DNA of 64,000 nt from Oncomelania hupensis (GCA_036898135.1 CM072522.1:13701399-13765398), one strand, 5' to 3'; positions 45,393-58,858 are shown, counted from the first letter of the stretch. Numbers and translations are program-made. The notes: generated by a model from the sequence alone, not told the origin.

Positions 45393-46309
45393 CGTCAGCA
45401 TAAACTTGGTCAAGATTGCCGCTATATGGGCATGAGGGCAGGCGTGCATCACGTGCCGTGCAAGATTGTGATAAGAGGCCAGATTTACACATCACTATAG
45501 CTTCTCGCCTTACTTAGTCAGCTGTAACCTTAGTAGAGTAATGTTGCTCTGCAGCAGGCGACAGAAGTCTACTGTGGGCTACACATTTGTATGCTGACGC
45601 TGGCTCAGTAGGTAGTGACAGCATCCAGCTTACGTATAGGCAGTAGTACAGCCACCCACGCTAGAGGGCGCCTCTTGAAGTTTTAGTTTCCCGGGCTTCC
45701 TGCTGACCACAGGGGTAGAGAGTCATTCGCTGTTCAACTTGCATCCAGTAAGGAGCTTAGCTCTAAGGGATCTCTCTACTTGAAGACTAAAAGCAGGAAC
45801 TGGTGAAATTCTATTCAACCTAGTTAGCCACACCCTGACATTGTCAAAAAGGTAAATGAACTATCTTTTGTTGCATCGCGATTTATTGATATTATTGCTG
45901 AATTATGTTTGTGAAGTTTGCCATGTTTAGAATTGTGATTGGTAGTCAAATTTGCGTGACCACCTGGCGAACACGACCGGTTGCGACGCCATGACGTAGT
46001 CCCTACAGACCCTCTGTTGTTTAGCCTATATGTATTCTTGCAGACCAATGGCTGTACCAGAGAATGTGTATAATATTAATTATTTCTCTATGTGTGTAGT
46101 TAGCCATGATTTATATTTATATATGTATAGGAATTAGAGTGGAGATTCCAGTGGACCACGGAATTAGCAGAATGTTCATCGCTTATATATAGAATAAGTG
46201 GAGCTAATCACTGAGGGCTATTTCTGCCTTCAGTGAGACGCTCTGCACACACCTAGTATACACGGTGTTGCAGAAATTCGTCTCATATTTTGCAGACGAG
46301 CATGCATAG
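45393..46309. other. Unassigned sequence upstream of a broken ORF
   Basis: No gene or terminal repeats found. A plausible splice acceptor (catattttgcag) is at about 46295. Confidence 0.35.
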
Positions 46310-47489
46310 AGGGCCCAAGCAGAAGAAAGACAAGTAAAAGTCTTCACTGACATTCATCATGCATTGGAGCCTCCCGCACTGAGCGATGAAAGCCCACCAG
46401 TCTGTCAACAAGGAGAAGAACCCACCACAACACAGCTCATCGAATCTAAAGTTAAGTTAGATTTGCACCAGTGTAAAAAAGGTGTATATCAGATAGCACA
46501 CCTACTTCAAGAAGATGGACATTTTTTAACAGTTGAAGCTTTTAAGACTAAATATAACATTGACATTGATTTTGTAACATACAGTGGGTGTGTACAGGCC
46601 ATCAAAAAGTACTTAAATGAATCTGATGTTAAGATTAATAATAATAACTTTCTGGTTAAATTTGAGTGCTGCAAAGCCCAGCGAATACTGTGTTCCGTAT
46701 TTAAAGGAGCAAAATTGCTGTATGACATTCTTGCAAAACCTAATATTTTACCAAATTGTTGTACAAAATGGGATGTTAGGGTTACACGAAATGTGGACTG
46801 GAAATTCATTTTTCAAAGAATTGCACAAATAAAAGATGTTAAGTTAAAATGGCTACAGATTTAATTGTACACAGGATTCTTGGCACGAATATTGTATGTC
46901 AGAGCATGGGCCTTGAAAATGACAATCTCTGCTCATTTTGTAAGAGAGAAAAGGAAAATATTCAACATATCTTTTGGAGTTGCGAATACATCGCTAGTTT
47001 CTGGTTAGGTTTACAAAGACTCTTAAACACGTGTGAACATATCAGTAACTTGTCATTTAATGAACACTTGGTTTTGTTTGGATGTGAAAAAAATTGCAAA
47101 ACAGACGCAATATTTGATTTAATTTTGTTACTTGCAAAATCATATATATATATACATGTAAAATGAAAAAAGAAATACCATCCCTGGATGCCTTTATCAA
47201 CATGCTTAAGAACAGGTACGAAATAGAAAAAAATAATGCTAATATCAAAATGAAATGCAATAGATTTAATTATCAGTGGCTAATGTATAAAAAAGTGATT
47301 TTATAAGTGTACACCTTTATTTATTTATTATTATTATTATTATTTTTATTGTTGTTTTTGTTGTTTGAAAATGCTTGGTGTGTTTCTGTGTGTGCTATCA
47401 GTATGTAAATTTATTGAAATAAACAAAAATATTTGAAAAAAAAAGATTTGCACCAGTGCGCCAAAACTGTTAGCAAAGGACATCACTAG
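46310..47489 (+). pseudogene. Unidentified short ORF interrupted by an L1-like LINE
   Basis: An open frame after a stop at 46307 (includes FTDIHHALEPPALSDESPPV) runs into the L1 TSD at 46473. Joined past the element at 47459 it ends AKTVSKGHH and a stop at 47487-47489. An aataaa lies at 47652. It could be the 3' exon of a host or retroelement transcript. I do not recognise the protein. Confidence 0.3.
46474..47443 (+). mobile_element. L1-like LINE, 5'-truncated, with poly(A) and 15-bp TSD
   Basis: TSD agatttgcaccagtg at 46459-46473 and 47444-47458, with an A8-type tail before the second copy. The coding part is the ORF2 C-terminus: QIAHLLQEDGHFLTVEAFK, KYNIDIDFVTYSGCVQAIKK, KWDVRVTRNVDWKFIFQRI, then in the next frame HRILGTNIVCQSMGLENDN, CSFCKREKENIQHIFWSCEY, the zinc-ribbon-like end (zf-RVT type) of L1/Tx1 ORF2. 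One frameshift near 46855. No RT remains. Confidence 0.85.
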
Positions 47490-48360
47490 TCCACCTTTCC
47501 AGAAGACTGACCCGTTGGAGCAGAACGCACCAGTAGCCCGATGAAGAAACAGTAGCTGCTTGGAATTATCAAGGAGCGAACCATTCAAAGTGATATTTGG
47601 ACTTGTAAGTTAGTATCGTGATTAGCAGATCTTGCATAGAATAGAGGAAATAAATGTGTGATATTTACTGTTAAAAAGTGGCTGGACTACCTGTGTGTCA
47701 TAGCCGTGTGAGAGCTAGTGTGACAGTGATCTTTTACCATTTTCTTTCTATCTCTGTAAACCCAGCCTAACACAGACCGAGCTAAACTTATAAATGTATT
47801 AAGATGAGTCACCGGGAGATTTACTAGCGATCCCCATCGACGAAAGACGAGTGGGTAATAGCATTCCATTGTGCAGAGCCCAGCAACAATAGACCCACCG
47901 TCACAAAGATTTTGCAGTGAGCGATGTGCGCATCGAATTAGAGAGTGCAAGCAAATAAAACTATTGTGCTGGGCCAAATTGGTCAGTCACAGATAGAGAT
48001 GGTATAGATAAGTTCTCTAGTGCCAGCAGAGTTAGCGCGGGCGTAGTTTAAGCTTAGTACTATTTGCTGCCTATCTCAAGCAGAGTGTGGTCCTACTGTG
48101 GCGGTCCTGCGACGCAGTTTCCAGTCGTCCTAGGGCTGATGTCCTGTAGATAAGAAGAGAGCTGCATGCACAACTGGGACCATTCGGACCTGTTTTGTCT
48201 TTGTGCTGTGTCGTCTTGTCCGGGCCGCGATTTTTTTTCCCCACGTCACACGTCTGAGGGATAAACGTAAATAGAGCGACCTCAGACCTAAACCGTACTC
48301 AGTTGTGACATCCCTTTTCGTGCTCTTCAGTGTCTTCACTCGCTAAAATTTAGATTGCTC
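47490..48360. other. Unassigned sequence
   Basis: Includes an aataaa at 47652. No gene or repeat family supported. Confidence 0.35.
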
Positions 48361-48368
48361 ATTCCTTA

Positions 48369-48756
48369 GGGAACGCGAAATTGCACGCGAAAATCTAGTA
48401 AGCGTAGCTAATTAGTCAAAAACTTACACGCCAAACTGCGGAAGTGCATATGCACGCGCAATTGCACACGCATTTACCTACGAGTCACATTAAAACTAGG
48501 AATGGGAATTGTCCGGAAGTATGTTCGATGAATTATTTAATATTAATGTACAAAATTTACAATGAAACCCTCCACACCCACACTCTCCCTTGTCTCCAAC
48601 CCTCCAAACTAAATGTTATAATAATTTTTTTTTTTTTTAATGAAAAGCATCGGAAAACCCGTGTATCTATCGTAGGAGTTATCTTTTTTGCTACCTTCAT
48701 CTTGTTAGACTTTAGATTTTCTAAAAATGCTAACTTGAGTAGCGTAAGTTTGTGGG

Positions 48757-48790
<34 letters not shown>

Positions 48791-49433
48791 ATATATTATT
48801 TTAGACTACGTTTGTTTATTTTTGTAAGGAGAATGCAGTTCAAACTTTGTGTTTAGTTATCTGGAATTCTGGATCTGTTTTTTCTAAGTTTTAGTTTACA
48901 TCACTGAACAATACGTCATAGCTTACTTTCGTCATCAACAACTCTTTAGGCCTATATCTTCACTACAGCTTTGTTTTGTTTCTTTCTGAGTTTTTTCATC
49001 GCTACGCTACGCAAAGTTTTCACAGCTATGCTAAGTTTTCATCACAGCGAATAAAAACTTTTGGTGACACTATCTGTACTCTTGTTGTTGTTCTGTTGGC
49101 CACAAAGCAAAGACAGAATTATAAATATAAATTCTTATAACATTTAATGTGGGGTTTGGAGGCAGATGATGGTATGTGTGGCGAGATTTACATTGTACAT
49201 TATTTGTCAATTTATAATACATTATTTTGGTAAATAGAACGTATTTCCGGATATTTCCCGTTCCTAGTTTTAATGTGACTCATAGGTAAATGCGTGAGCA
49301 AATTGCGTGTGCAATTGCGCGTGCATCTGCGCTTGCGCAGTTTGGCGTGTAAGTCTTCGACCAATCAGCTACTAGATAGGCGTGCAATTGCGTGTGCATT
49401 TTCGCGTGCAATTGCAAGCGCATTTGGCGCATA
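48369..49433. mobile_element. 1.07-kb TIR element with gcaattgc-rich ends, 8-bp TSD
   Basis: TSD attcctta at 48361-48368 and 49434-49441. The inverted repeats are ~150-180 bp: cacgccaaactgcg, atgcacgcgcaattgcacac, gcatttacctacgagtcacat and taaaactaggaa occur in reverse order and complement at the right. Multiple gcaattgc/gcgtgca words in both ends look like an array of transposase-binding sites. The 8-bp TSD suggests hAT-like. No transposase. Confidence 0.78.
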
Positions 49434-49995
49434 ATTCCTTACTGTTTCACGCTCGTTGGTGCGACATTTGCCGATTAGGTCTATCCTACCGCCTTCATCG
49501 CTTCAGCTTTGTAATATATGCATTGTGAATTGATTTGTTACAAGTATTGTGAATTGTGTTGTTTTCCTAATTTTCATATGAAGAAGAGTTGTTTACTGAG
49601 TTAGCCTATACTGCAGTACAGTATATAATATAAAATATCTAGCCCAAAGTTGAACGTGTACATTCATATAATCATAGTACTAGGTTAATTATAATAATAA
49701 TAGTAGACTTAGGCTAAGGTAAAGTACTATTATTATTTTTTAGTATTAATTTAATAGTTTGTTTCTTCAATACTTGAATAGTGTAAGTACTACAATAGAG
49801 TAGTACTAGGAGGCCTACTCAAAACTGATACAGTGATAGTCTAGTATTCTATTGCTAGTACTTGTTGTCAGCATGACGTTGTCATTGTGTTGTTAGTTGG
49901 TGTAAGTACTAAAGTAGAGTAGCATTAGTAGGCCTATTCAATACTGGTAGTCTATTACTCTATTCCAAGTACTATTCTATTCTAAGTACTCGAAA
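49434..49995. repeat. Unassigned, containing part of a ~345-bp local repeat
   Basis: The wording ctattgctagtact, ttgttgtcagcatgacgttg, and cattgtgttgttagtt (about 49850-49905) recurs at about 51720 and 52060. Confidence 0.55.
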
Positions 49996-51712
<1,717 letters not shown>

Positions 51713-52240
51713 CCTAATATTTGTTTTCAGCCAGACCTTGCCATTGTGTTGTAAGTTAGGCATGTGTTTGAATCTTTGATGTTCGGTAGTTTTGATTGTT
51801 GTCAGCTGGTTTTTCATTAATTTATTTATTTAACTCTTAACTTTAACTTGTACGTGGTACTATATTTCAAGCGCATGCCACTTGTCAGGGCTTTATTAAA
51901 TTTGTATTGTGTGAATTTGTAAGTGCCATGAGCCTCTGTAGTATCTAGACAGAGCCTCTGCAGTATCTAGACAGAGCCTCTGTATTATCTAGACAGAGCC
52001 TCTGTAGTATCTAGGCATACTCATTTGTACTGATGCTTTTTAAAAAAATCTATTGCTAGTACTACTAAGATTTGTTGTCAGCAAGACATTGTCATTGTGT
52101 TATTAGTTAGCACTGTGTTTGATGTTAGCTTTGATTGTTGTCACCTGGTTCTTAAAAAATTTATATATTTAATTCTTGACATTATCTTGTAAGAGGTACT
52201 ATTTTTGAAGCGTATGTCCTTTTCATTTTATTGAAAACTG
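51713..52240 (+). repeat. ~345-bp tandem repeat units with internal 22-25-bp repeats
   Basis: Two units start near 51720 and 52065 with ttgt(t/c)agc..gac(c/a)ttg, cattgtgtt and share tttgattgttgtca(g/c)ctgg and ggtactat. The first contains four copies of agcctctgtagtatctagac (51928-52013). Confidence 0.75.
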
Positions 52241-52814
52241 ACACCCGCTTCTTGACCCATTTAAAGTTTCTGTTATATGTCTGGCAGACAATCAAAACTT
52301 GGTTATTTAAAACAAATTGACGACACAATAAAATTAAAATCATCTACAGTGAACAGTGAAAGAAAATACGGTAAACAAATATGACATCTACAATAATTGT
52401 TTAAACACTTAACAAGAATTAAAATATATACAATAGAACTTTATTCAAACTAAAGTCCCAGTCACTGTGTTAAGATCATTGGGACTTTTTAGAGCCTACA
52501 AGTCGAAGACGGGCATTAGAATCACTACAACATATAGACTCGGCTTTGCCACGACGTTTCAGACTCTGCGTTAGAAGTAAACACAGAAGTAAAAACCTTA
52601 TTAGAAACTAATGTAGATCAACCTATGTATGCCTAAGTGCTTAGCGATTTTTATATTCTTTTATGAACATATTTATCTAAAAGTCTTACGTTGTTGTATA
52701 TTGATGCGATTATTGCTTGCCAACAGTGATTGTTATGTTGCAATACCTTCTATCATGATTATGACACTGAACGTAAATCATGTGATAGGTATTTGTTTTC
52801 CCCATGTAACTTCT
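52241..52814. other. Unassigned sequence
   Basis: AT-rich, with no gene supported. Confidence 0.35.
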
Positions 52815-53878
52815 TAAGCCATGGTCACACAGCCATTTACGGCTGAATCACGGCCAAAGCGCGTCCAAAATTTGTTACCCGTGGAGTGGACGTTGTTGTT
52901 CGCGTTGATGTCGAGGTTAAGACGAGCTACGGTCGAGGTATAGACGTGGCAGGACGCGGGGAGAAATCTGAACGGCATCGGACGCGGCAAAGATCTTGCC
53001 TCGGTCACACAGCACTCCACGTCTTAATCACGTACAAAAAGTTCGGAAAATCTGGTGGACGTGGTCGTACGTGGTAATTTTCGGTCAATTTTGGTTTGGC
53101 CGTGCTTTGGACGGGGTATGGCCGTCGGCGGCTGTTCCACTGCTGAAGCACTGCAACCATGTCCAGCCACGTGTAAGCCTAAAAATAAATTTGCACATGT
53201 TCACGAGAGGGAAAAAGGCGACACTGCACGTGCCGAGGTCTAAGAAAATTACGGTATTTATATGCCGCAAATCAGAAGTGATACAGAAGTGATTAGGCAG
53301 TGATCAGGACGTCTTTCGAACGTGTTCGAGACGTCGTTAGGTAGTGCTATGTACGTGGAAAAATCCATTTGTCAGTGATAAGCCGCTAAACACACGCTAT
53401 TTCCCGTGATTCCAACGCGGTACATGCGTCCAATGACCGTGCTCTGGCCGTGACTGAACGCTAAACTTTCGCGTCTTACCGCGTCTCCCCAAGTTTTAAT
53501 CACTGCCGTAACACGGATTACCACGCGTGTTTCACGTGTGTTGCACGTCTTTACCGCGTGTGTTACCCGTGGTTGTGCGCGGGCTAAAATTTTGAGCAGT
53601 TCAAAACTTTTTGCCGCGTCCGATGCCGTTCAGATTTCTCCCCGCGTCCTGCCACGTCTATACCTCGACCGTAGCTCGTCTTAACCTCGACATCAACGCG
53701 AACAACAACGTCCACTCCACGGGTAACAAATTTTGGACGCGCTTTGGCCGTGATTCAGCCGCCCAAAGCACGGCCAAACCAAAATTGACTGAAAATTACC
53801 ACGCACGACCACGTCCACCAGATTTTCCGAACTTTTTGTACGTGATTAAGACGTGGAGTGCTGTGTGACCATGGCTTT
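52815..53878. mobile_element. 1.06-kb MITE with modular long inverted repeats, copy 2
   Basis: Nearly identical to 24483-25525, same orientation, with the same AAGCCATGGTCACACAG ends. It differs by a ~20-bp insertion (acggtatttatatgccgcaa near 53250) and scattered point changes. No matching TSD is visible, so it may have lost one or rearranged. Confidence 0.85.
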
Positions 53879-54340
53879 ATGATTACAGTTTTAAATGGTT
53901 AATTCAGTAATGTCTTCTTGATATACTTTTATCCTGTTTACTGTTTATTGTTGTTATACTGTCCTTTATCGTCTTGTAACATTTATATGTGGCACCACGT
54001 GTGAATTTCTCTTTGATTGAGGTAAAAAAAGTGATTGTATTCGTATTCGTAACCTTTGTCTTCAATACCTCTGTGAGAGCTTCAAGGGGTGGATCAACAA
54101 GCATTACAGTCTTTGAGAAGGGAGACAATGTTGAACTCGACAAAGAAATAGAGAAAGCAAAACATAAGTTATCAGAAGCTGATGACTTGAACGTAAACTT
54201 GGATGTAAAACGGACAATTCCAAAGAGGCTCGCCGATCTTTATACAGAACGCTCAGCAACATTAGAAACCTTATCCATAAACAGATATAAATTAATGACT
54301 AATTTTCCTAGAATTAAAGAAACGATTCATAGGATGATGT

Positions 54341-54342
54341 TG

Positions 54343-54423
<81 letters not shown>

Positions 54424-55020
54424 TTTATATAGCGCAAAACTCACAGACTCATTGCGCATACACACGCATTCACTCACAATGTACAAAAGGATTACATGTA
54501 TGTATGGAGGTACATCTACCAACAACGAAACACATTATATTGTTATGTTACACATAAGACTCCCTATAGGCACGGTGGCCTAATCAGTAATGGTAGAACT
54601 TTGGTTTGCGGATCTGAAGGTCCCAGGTTCGAGCCCAGGCCGGGGTATTGTGCTGTGTCCTTGGGAAAGACACTTTACTCCCGTTTCCTACTCCTTCGGA
54701 TGTGAGTATAAACCGAGGTCTAGTCTGTGTCGCATGCATTCCATCATAACGGACTTTAAAGATCCTGACGCTCATGTCCTAGACGGGTGAGTGCCGGTGA
54801 CAAGAACACACCCAGCATTCACCTTGGCTGCGCACGCCAAAGTTGTGGAATCATTTTCCTCGAATACGCGGTATCCACATTATTACGAAGAAGAAGAAGA
54901 AGATTAAAGAGGGGTGGGATGGGGAAGGGGAGGGGGGGTGGATGCGAGTAAGTTAATCAAAAGCTAAGCGAAACATGTATGTTTTCAGTTGGGCTTTAAA
55001 TATATAAATATCTTCCAAGT
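54341..55020 (-). mobile_element. L2-like LINE 3' end interrupting the membrane-protein gene
   Basis: Minus strand: FKAQLKTYMFRLAF and stop (about 55015-54975), then 3'UTR ending gcgctatataaata and an (ATT)n tail at 54341-54423. It is itself split by SINE 2 (54566-54900). Confidence 0.7.
54566..54900 (+). mobile_element. tRNA-derived SINE 2
   Basis: Head ggcacggtggcctaatcagt with A-box-like tggcctaatcagtaatgg and B box ggttcgagccc. The body holds ccttgggaaagacactttac, which resembles a motif in many SINEs, then gagtataaaccgaggtctag. The tail is (GAA)n at about 54888. Confidence 0.78.
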
Positions 55021-55246
55021 TCCTCAGTCCCACAGGCTATATGAAGACACCACACTCGCAGAAAGAATTCAAACACTGTTTAGAGAACATGGGGTTACGT
55101 TATTTCGTAGTCTTACAGCAGTTATAATGGCTATAAGTACACTAGTCTTAGCTTTGACTGGAACCGTAGGCGTTACCGGTGGTGGTGGTGCTGGTAAGAC
55201 ATCACTTAAAGACTGGAATTTTAAAAAAAGAAAGTACAAAACATAG

Positions 55247-56046
55247 CTAATTTATTAAAACGCATGGGTGACAAACTTGTACGTGGATGAATGGTCTCCG
55301 TCAGCCCTAACATGGATGTACCCAAAACTACAGATTTCGCGCATGTGTGTAAGAAAAGAATTACCATATTGAGGCCCTTGATGTTTTAAAATCAATTATT
55401 CAAAGTCTGCATAAACTACATAAGGCTGTTTAAACTGTTTGTTGATGTTTTTAAATTGTATCTTAGGACCTCAGCTGGTTAAAATGAGCCGGATTTGAAT
55501 GTTGGTCATAGTCTTACATATTTTACTATGCTTGTCAGCCACTTCGAGACTAGTTACTTTGGATAAATCACGTCTGCACAAATACTTCTGGCCATCATGT
55601 TTTGTTGTATGCCCTATCAGCCTAGACATGTGTCGAATTAAAGTGTAGTTTTGAATGATGGGATCTTAAGGGTCTGCAGATGAATATGATGAATGATGTT
55701 TTAAATCTGAAAACGATAGGGCATTAGAAGAGATTCGTAAAGGTTCAAGTTTTGATTCAGGGTCCGAAGACTATACATTGACTGTTATAGGCGAGTTTTG
55801 TAATTCAAATTTATCAACGGTCTCGAGGGTAACAGGAAAGCTGATGTCCTTAAAATGTAATGTTGTTACATGTTCCTTAAACTGTGCCACTCTCTCTGGA
55901 TGTGCTTAGAAGTTATAGGAAATAATGTAGCCAATACACACCACATAAAACATATGTCCAATGTGTTTTTAATATTTCATACAGCCTTCATGTCTAAAAT
56001 TTCTTAAGAGAGAGGAATGTAACACTTTCCTTGAATCGGTTTGTAA
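55247..56046. other. Unassigned sequence
   Basis: May be the rest of the unit containing the membrane-segment gene, but no frame is supported. Confidence 0.35.
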
Positions 56047-56056
56047 TTTGTAATAT

Positions 56057-57374
56057 CTGTCCCCCGTGGAGTGCCGGGGGTTTCTGCATAAATGGTATAC
56101 TTTCTGGAAATTTAATGCTTTAAATTCCCACTGTCGCCGTCTTTTTCCTTTGTTCTTTCTCATTCCTACTCTGTTCTATCAATCTACTGTACTATCTTCT
56201 TCTTCGCTAGACCAGTCACCTACCTTTTTTCTTGAAAACTCTTCCGGGACAAAGCTCCTCATTTGTGTGTGAACCCCTTGGGGTCATGAGCAATCTTGCC
56301 ACTGTAAATTGTTCTAACCTATAAAAGGAAAAGTGAAAGCCCCAGTTGAAAACCGGTCTTTCCTTTATAGGCATGACCGATTCACTGCGGCAACAGTACC
56401 CCCGTGGGAGTGCCGGGGGTTTCAGTATAAATAGTATCCCCACTTTCTGGAAATTTAGTGCTTTAAATTCCCACTGTCGCTGTCTTCCTCATTTGCTCTT
56501 TCCCATTCCTGCTCTGTCCTATCACTCTGCTATACTATCTTCTTCTTCGCTAGATCAATGACCTACCTTTTTTCTTGAAAACTCTTCCTGGACAAGACTC
56601 CTTGTTTGTGTATGAGGTCTGTTGGATCAGCTTGGGAGTGTTGGACGCTTTCTGCCGGGTGGTCACTAGGGCTTCCTATGATGTTATTATTTAGCAATAT
56701 AGGCATTTTATATGTATGTGTTTTGTTGATAATTTATAATGATGTTTGTATTCTATTTTGTTTTTGTCACCGGGGGTTCGAGTAGTTGGGGTAAAGCCTC
56801 AGCCGTCCCCTGCGTGGGATGTCTTTATTGTAAAGTGACTGGCCGGTGGAGGGCATTCAATTTTCCCACTAGGGTTGTTTCGGCAGATCTTTTATGCGGA
56901 TCGGGGGTTGTCCGGTCCTGATTTGGCTCGGAGGAGTCCGCTGGACCTAAAGCAACAATCAATCAATCAATCAATTTGTGTGTGAGGTCTGTTGGATCAG
57001 CTTGGGAATATTGGATGCTTTCTGCCAAATGGTCACTGGGGCTTGCTATGATGTTATTGTTTGGCAATGTAGGCATTTTATATGTATGTGTTTTGTTGAT
57101 ATTTTATAATGATGTTTATATTCTATTTTGGTTTCGTAAACGGAGGTTCGATAAATTAGACTATAGCCTCAGCGTCCCCTGCGTGGGATGTCTTTATTGT
57201 AAAGTGACCGGCTGGTGGAGTGCCTTCAAAGTTATTACTAGGGTTGTTTCGGTAGATCTTTTATGCGGATGAGGGGCGAGTCCTCTTTCAGCGAAGTTGT
57301 GGTCTTGATTTTGTGGTCCTGATTCGGCTCTTTGCAGTCCGCTGGACCCTGTAAGCAATGAATAACTAACTAAC
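56057..57374 (+). mobile_element. 0.7-kb retroposon (subfamily B) split by another copy
   Basis: TSD tttgtaatat at 56047-56056 and 57375-57384. The halves 56057-56272 and 56986-57374 rejoin at atttgtgtgtga. It ends with ctggaccctgtaagcaatg and an (ACTA)n-type tail. Confidence 0.88.
56273..56973 (+). mobile_element. 0.7-kb retroposon (subfamily A), full-length copy nested in subfamily B
   Basis: TSD atttgtgtgtga at 56261-56272 and 56974-56985. Starts ACCCCTTGGGGTCATGAGC, exactly as the copy at 29379-30086, with the same ~125-bp head before the CCCCCGTGGGAGTGCC point. Tail (CAAT)n. Confidence 0.92.
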
Positions 57375-57384
57375 TTTGTAATAT

Positions 57385-58375
57385 GTAGTTCTAGTGATTC
57401 TAAAGTTCCTTCTGTCCATCCAGAACCTTTGAGCTGGGCTCATACTACACTGTCTTAAAACTTCTGAATTAAAATAACAATATAAGAATTGTTTAAATCT
57501 GCCATTTTTAACACTTCACGTTGAGGAGAAGAAACCCACACAGTCAAAGATTCTTCAGAATTTTTGCGCGCATGCGGATTTTCACGGGTGGTTTAATAGA
57601 AATAAAGCTATCCTCCACAAACTTGTAGTTATCCTTAATAGATTTAAGAACATTTTGGCTTTCAAAATTGTAAGAGTTACGGTCTTGAAAACATCGTCAA
57701 ACATAAGAGGACTTTTTGTGTCCGTCATTTTTAATTGATTCCAAAATTCTAAATAGAATTTAAAAAAAAAAAAAAACTAAACTAAACTCTAAACTTCATA
57801 ACCATCACAATTGCAATAACAGATGCAGTCAACCGCACAGTAATGATCACAGTCGCATTCAGACCCACAATCACAAGCAGTTTGAATACATGTGGGTTTA
57901 TTTTACGGACTTACCCATACACAATCAAAATAATATGTGTACGAGTTCAAGTCGCGTCTTTATAATCCTCTTCTGTAAATTTCTTAAAATCTCTTTTGCT
58001 CCCTGCCCCGCCATACATACACACACACACATACACACACCCACACACACACCCCCACACACACACACCCACACAGAGTTACACCATCTGCAAGTTTGGA
58101 CTGCTGGCTGATACTACTGTTGCAAGAGGTAGGACCTGAAGACCTGATGCGGTCTTATTTTTAGAATCAACATTGATGCTATTATTAGGAACATCAACAA
58201 TTTAATGTATCAGTTTCTAGTTACACACCAAAACCGTGCGTGTAAAACCGTATGGTTTGGTTTAATCAGTTTTTTTTTAAATTCCAGTGAATTACAGTGA
58301 ATTTATAAAGGATCGGTAACGCTGAAGCATATGAGTCTGAGGCCTTTTATTTCCCAATTCCAAGGTTTTGTTTCC
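57385..58375. other. Unassigned, with (CA)n at 58018-58077
   Basis: No gene supported. A CA/CCA-rich tract lies at 58018-58077. Confidence 0.4.
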
Positions 58376-58858
58376 TATTCCTATCCTATCCTTTTCTATT
58401 CTATCCTTTCCTATCCTATTCTATCCCGTAACTCGAAAGTCGTCGGGTCACCACGGATGACCGTTTCACCAGCGTACTCCATCTTTCTCTATCCTCGGCA
58501 GTCCTCGTGACTTCACTCAGTATCAAGCCAGTCCACTCACCTCTTTCTTTTCCTGTCTCCCTCTTCTTCTGCCTCCTTGCACCGAGCCTTGAAGGACGGT
58601 TTTTGCTAGGTCTGATGCTCTGGTGATGTGGCCATACCATCGGGGTTTCTGCTTCTTCACCATTGTGAGCAAGTCATCGTTTTATCCAATGGCTTGTGTG
58701 ACCACTGTGAGCAAGTCATCATTTTGTCCAATGGCTTTTGTGATGGTCTGTCGGACTGCACATCACACAAGCCCTTGGACAAAACGATGACTTGCTCACA
58801 GTGGTGAAGAAACGGAACCTCCTATGGTATGGTCACGTCATCAGAGCATCAGGCCTTG
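58376..58858 (-). mobile_element. RTE-like LINE 3' fragment followed by a palindromic duplicate
   Basis: 58376-58700 is the reverse of the RTE C-terminus (TGLILSEVTRTAEDRERWST, LVKRSSVV), with a (GGATA)n-like tail at 58376-58425. 58762-58858 is the same region in the plus direction (ttgctcacagtggtgaagaa, acgg, tatggtcacg). The arms of about 90 bp form an inverted repeat around a short spacer that also holds a tandem copy (58703-58745). Confidence 0.75.

Larger units (their letters stand above)
53989..55246 (+). pseudogene. Membrane-segment protein gene of unknown family, interrupted by a LINE
   Basis: First part (53989-54335): hydrophobic VIVFVFVTFVF, then RASRGGSTSITVFEKGDNVE, charged helical sequence (DKEIEKAKHKLSEADD), LADLYTERSATLETLSINRY, FPRIKETIHRM. 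Second part (about 55031-55246): LYEDTTLAERIQTLFREHGV, LFRSLTAVIMAISTLVLALT (one membrane segment) and a glycine-rich stretch, then stop. The two join plausibly into a coiled-coil plus one membrane-segment protein. From memory this combination recurs in uncharacterised invertebrate proteins that may belong to mobile elements; I cannot name the family. Confidence 0.5.
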
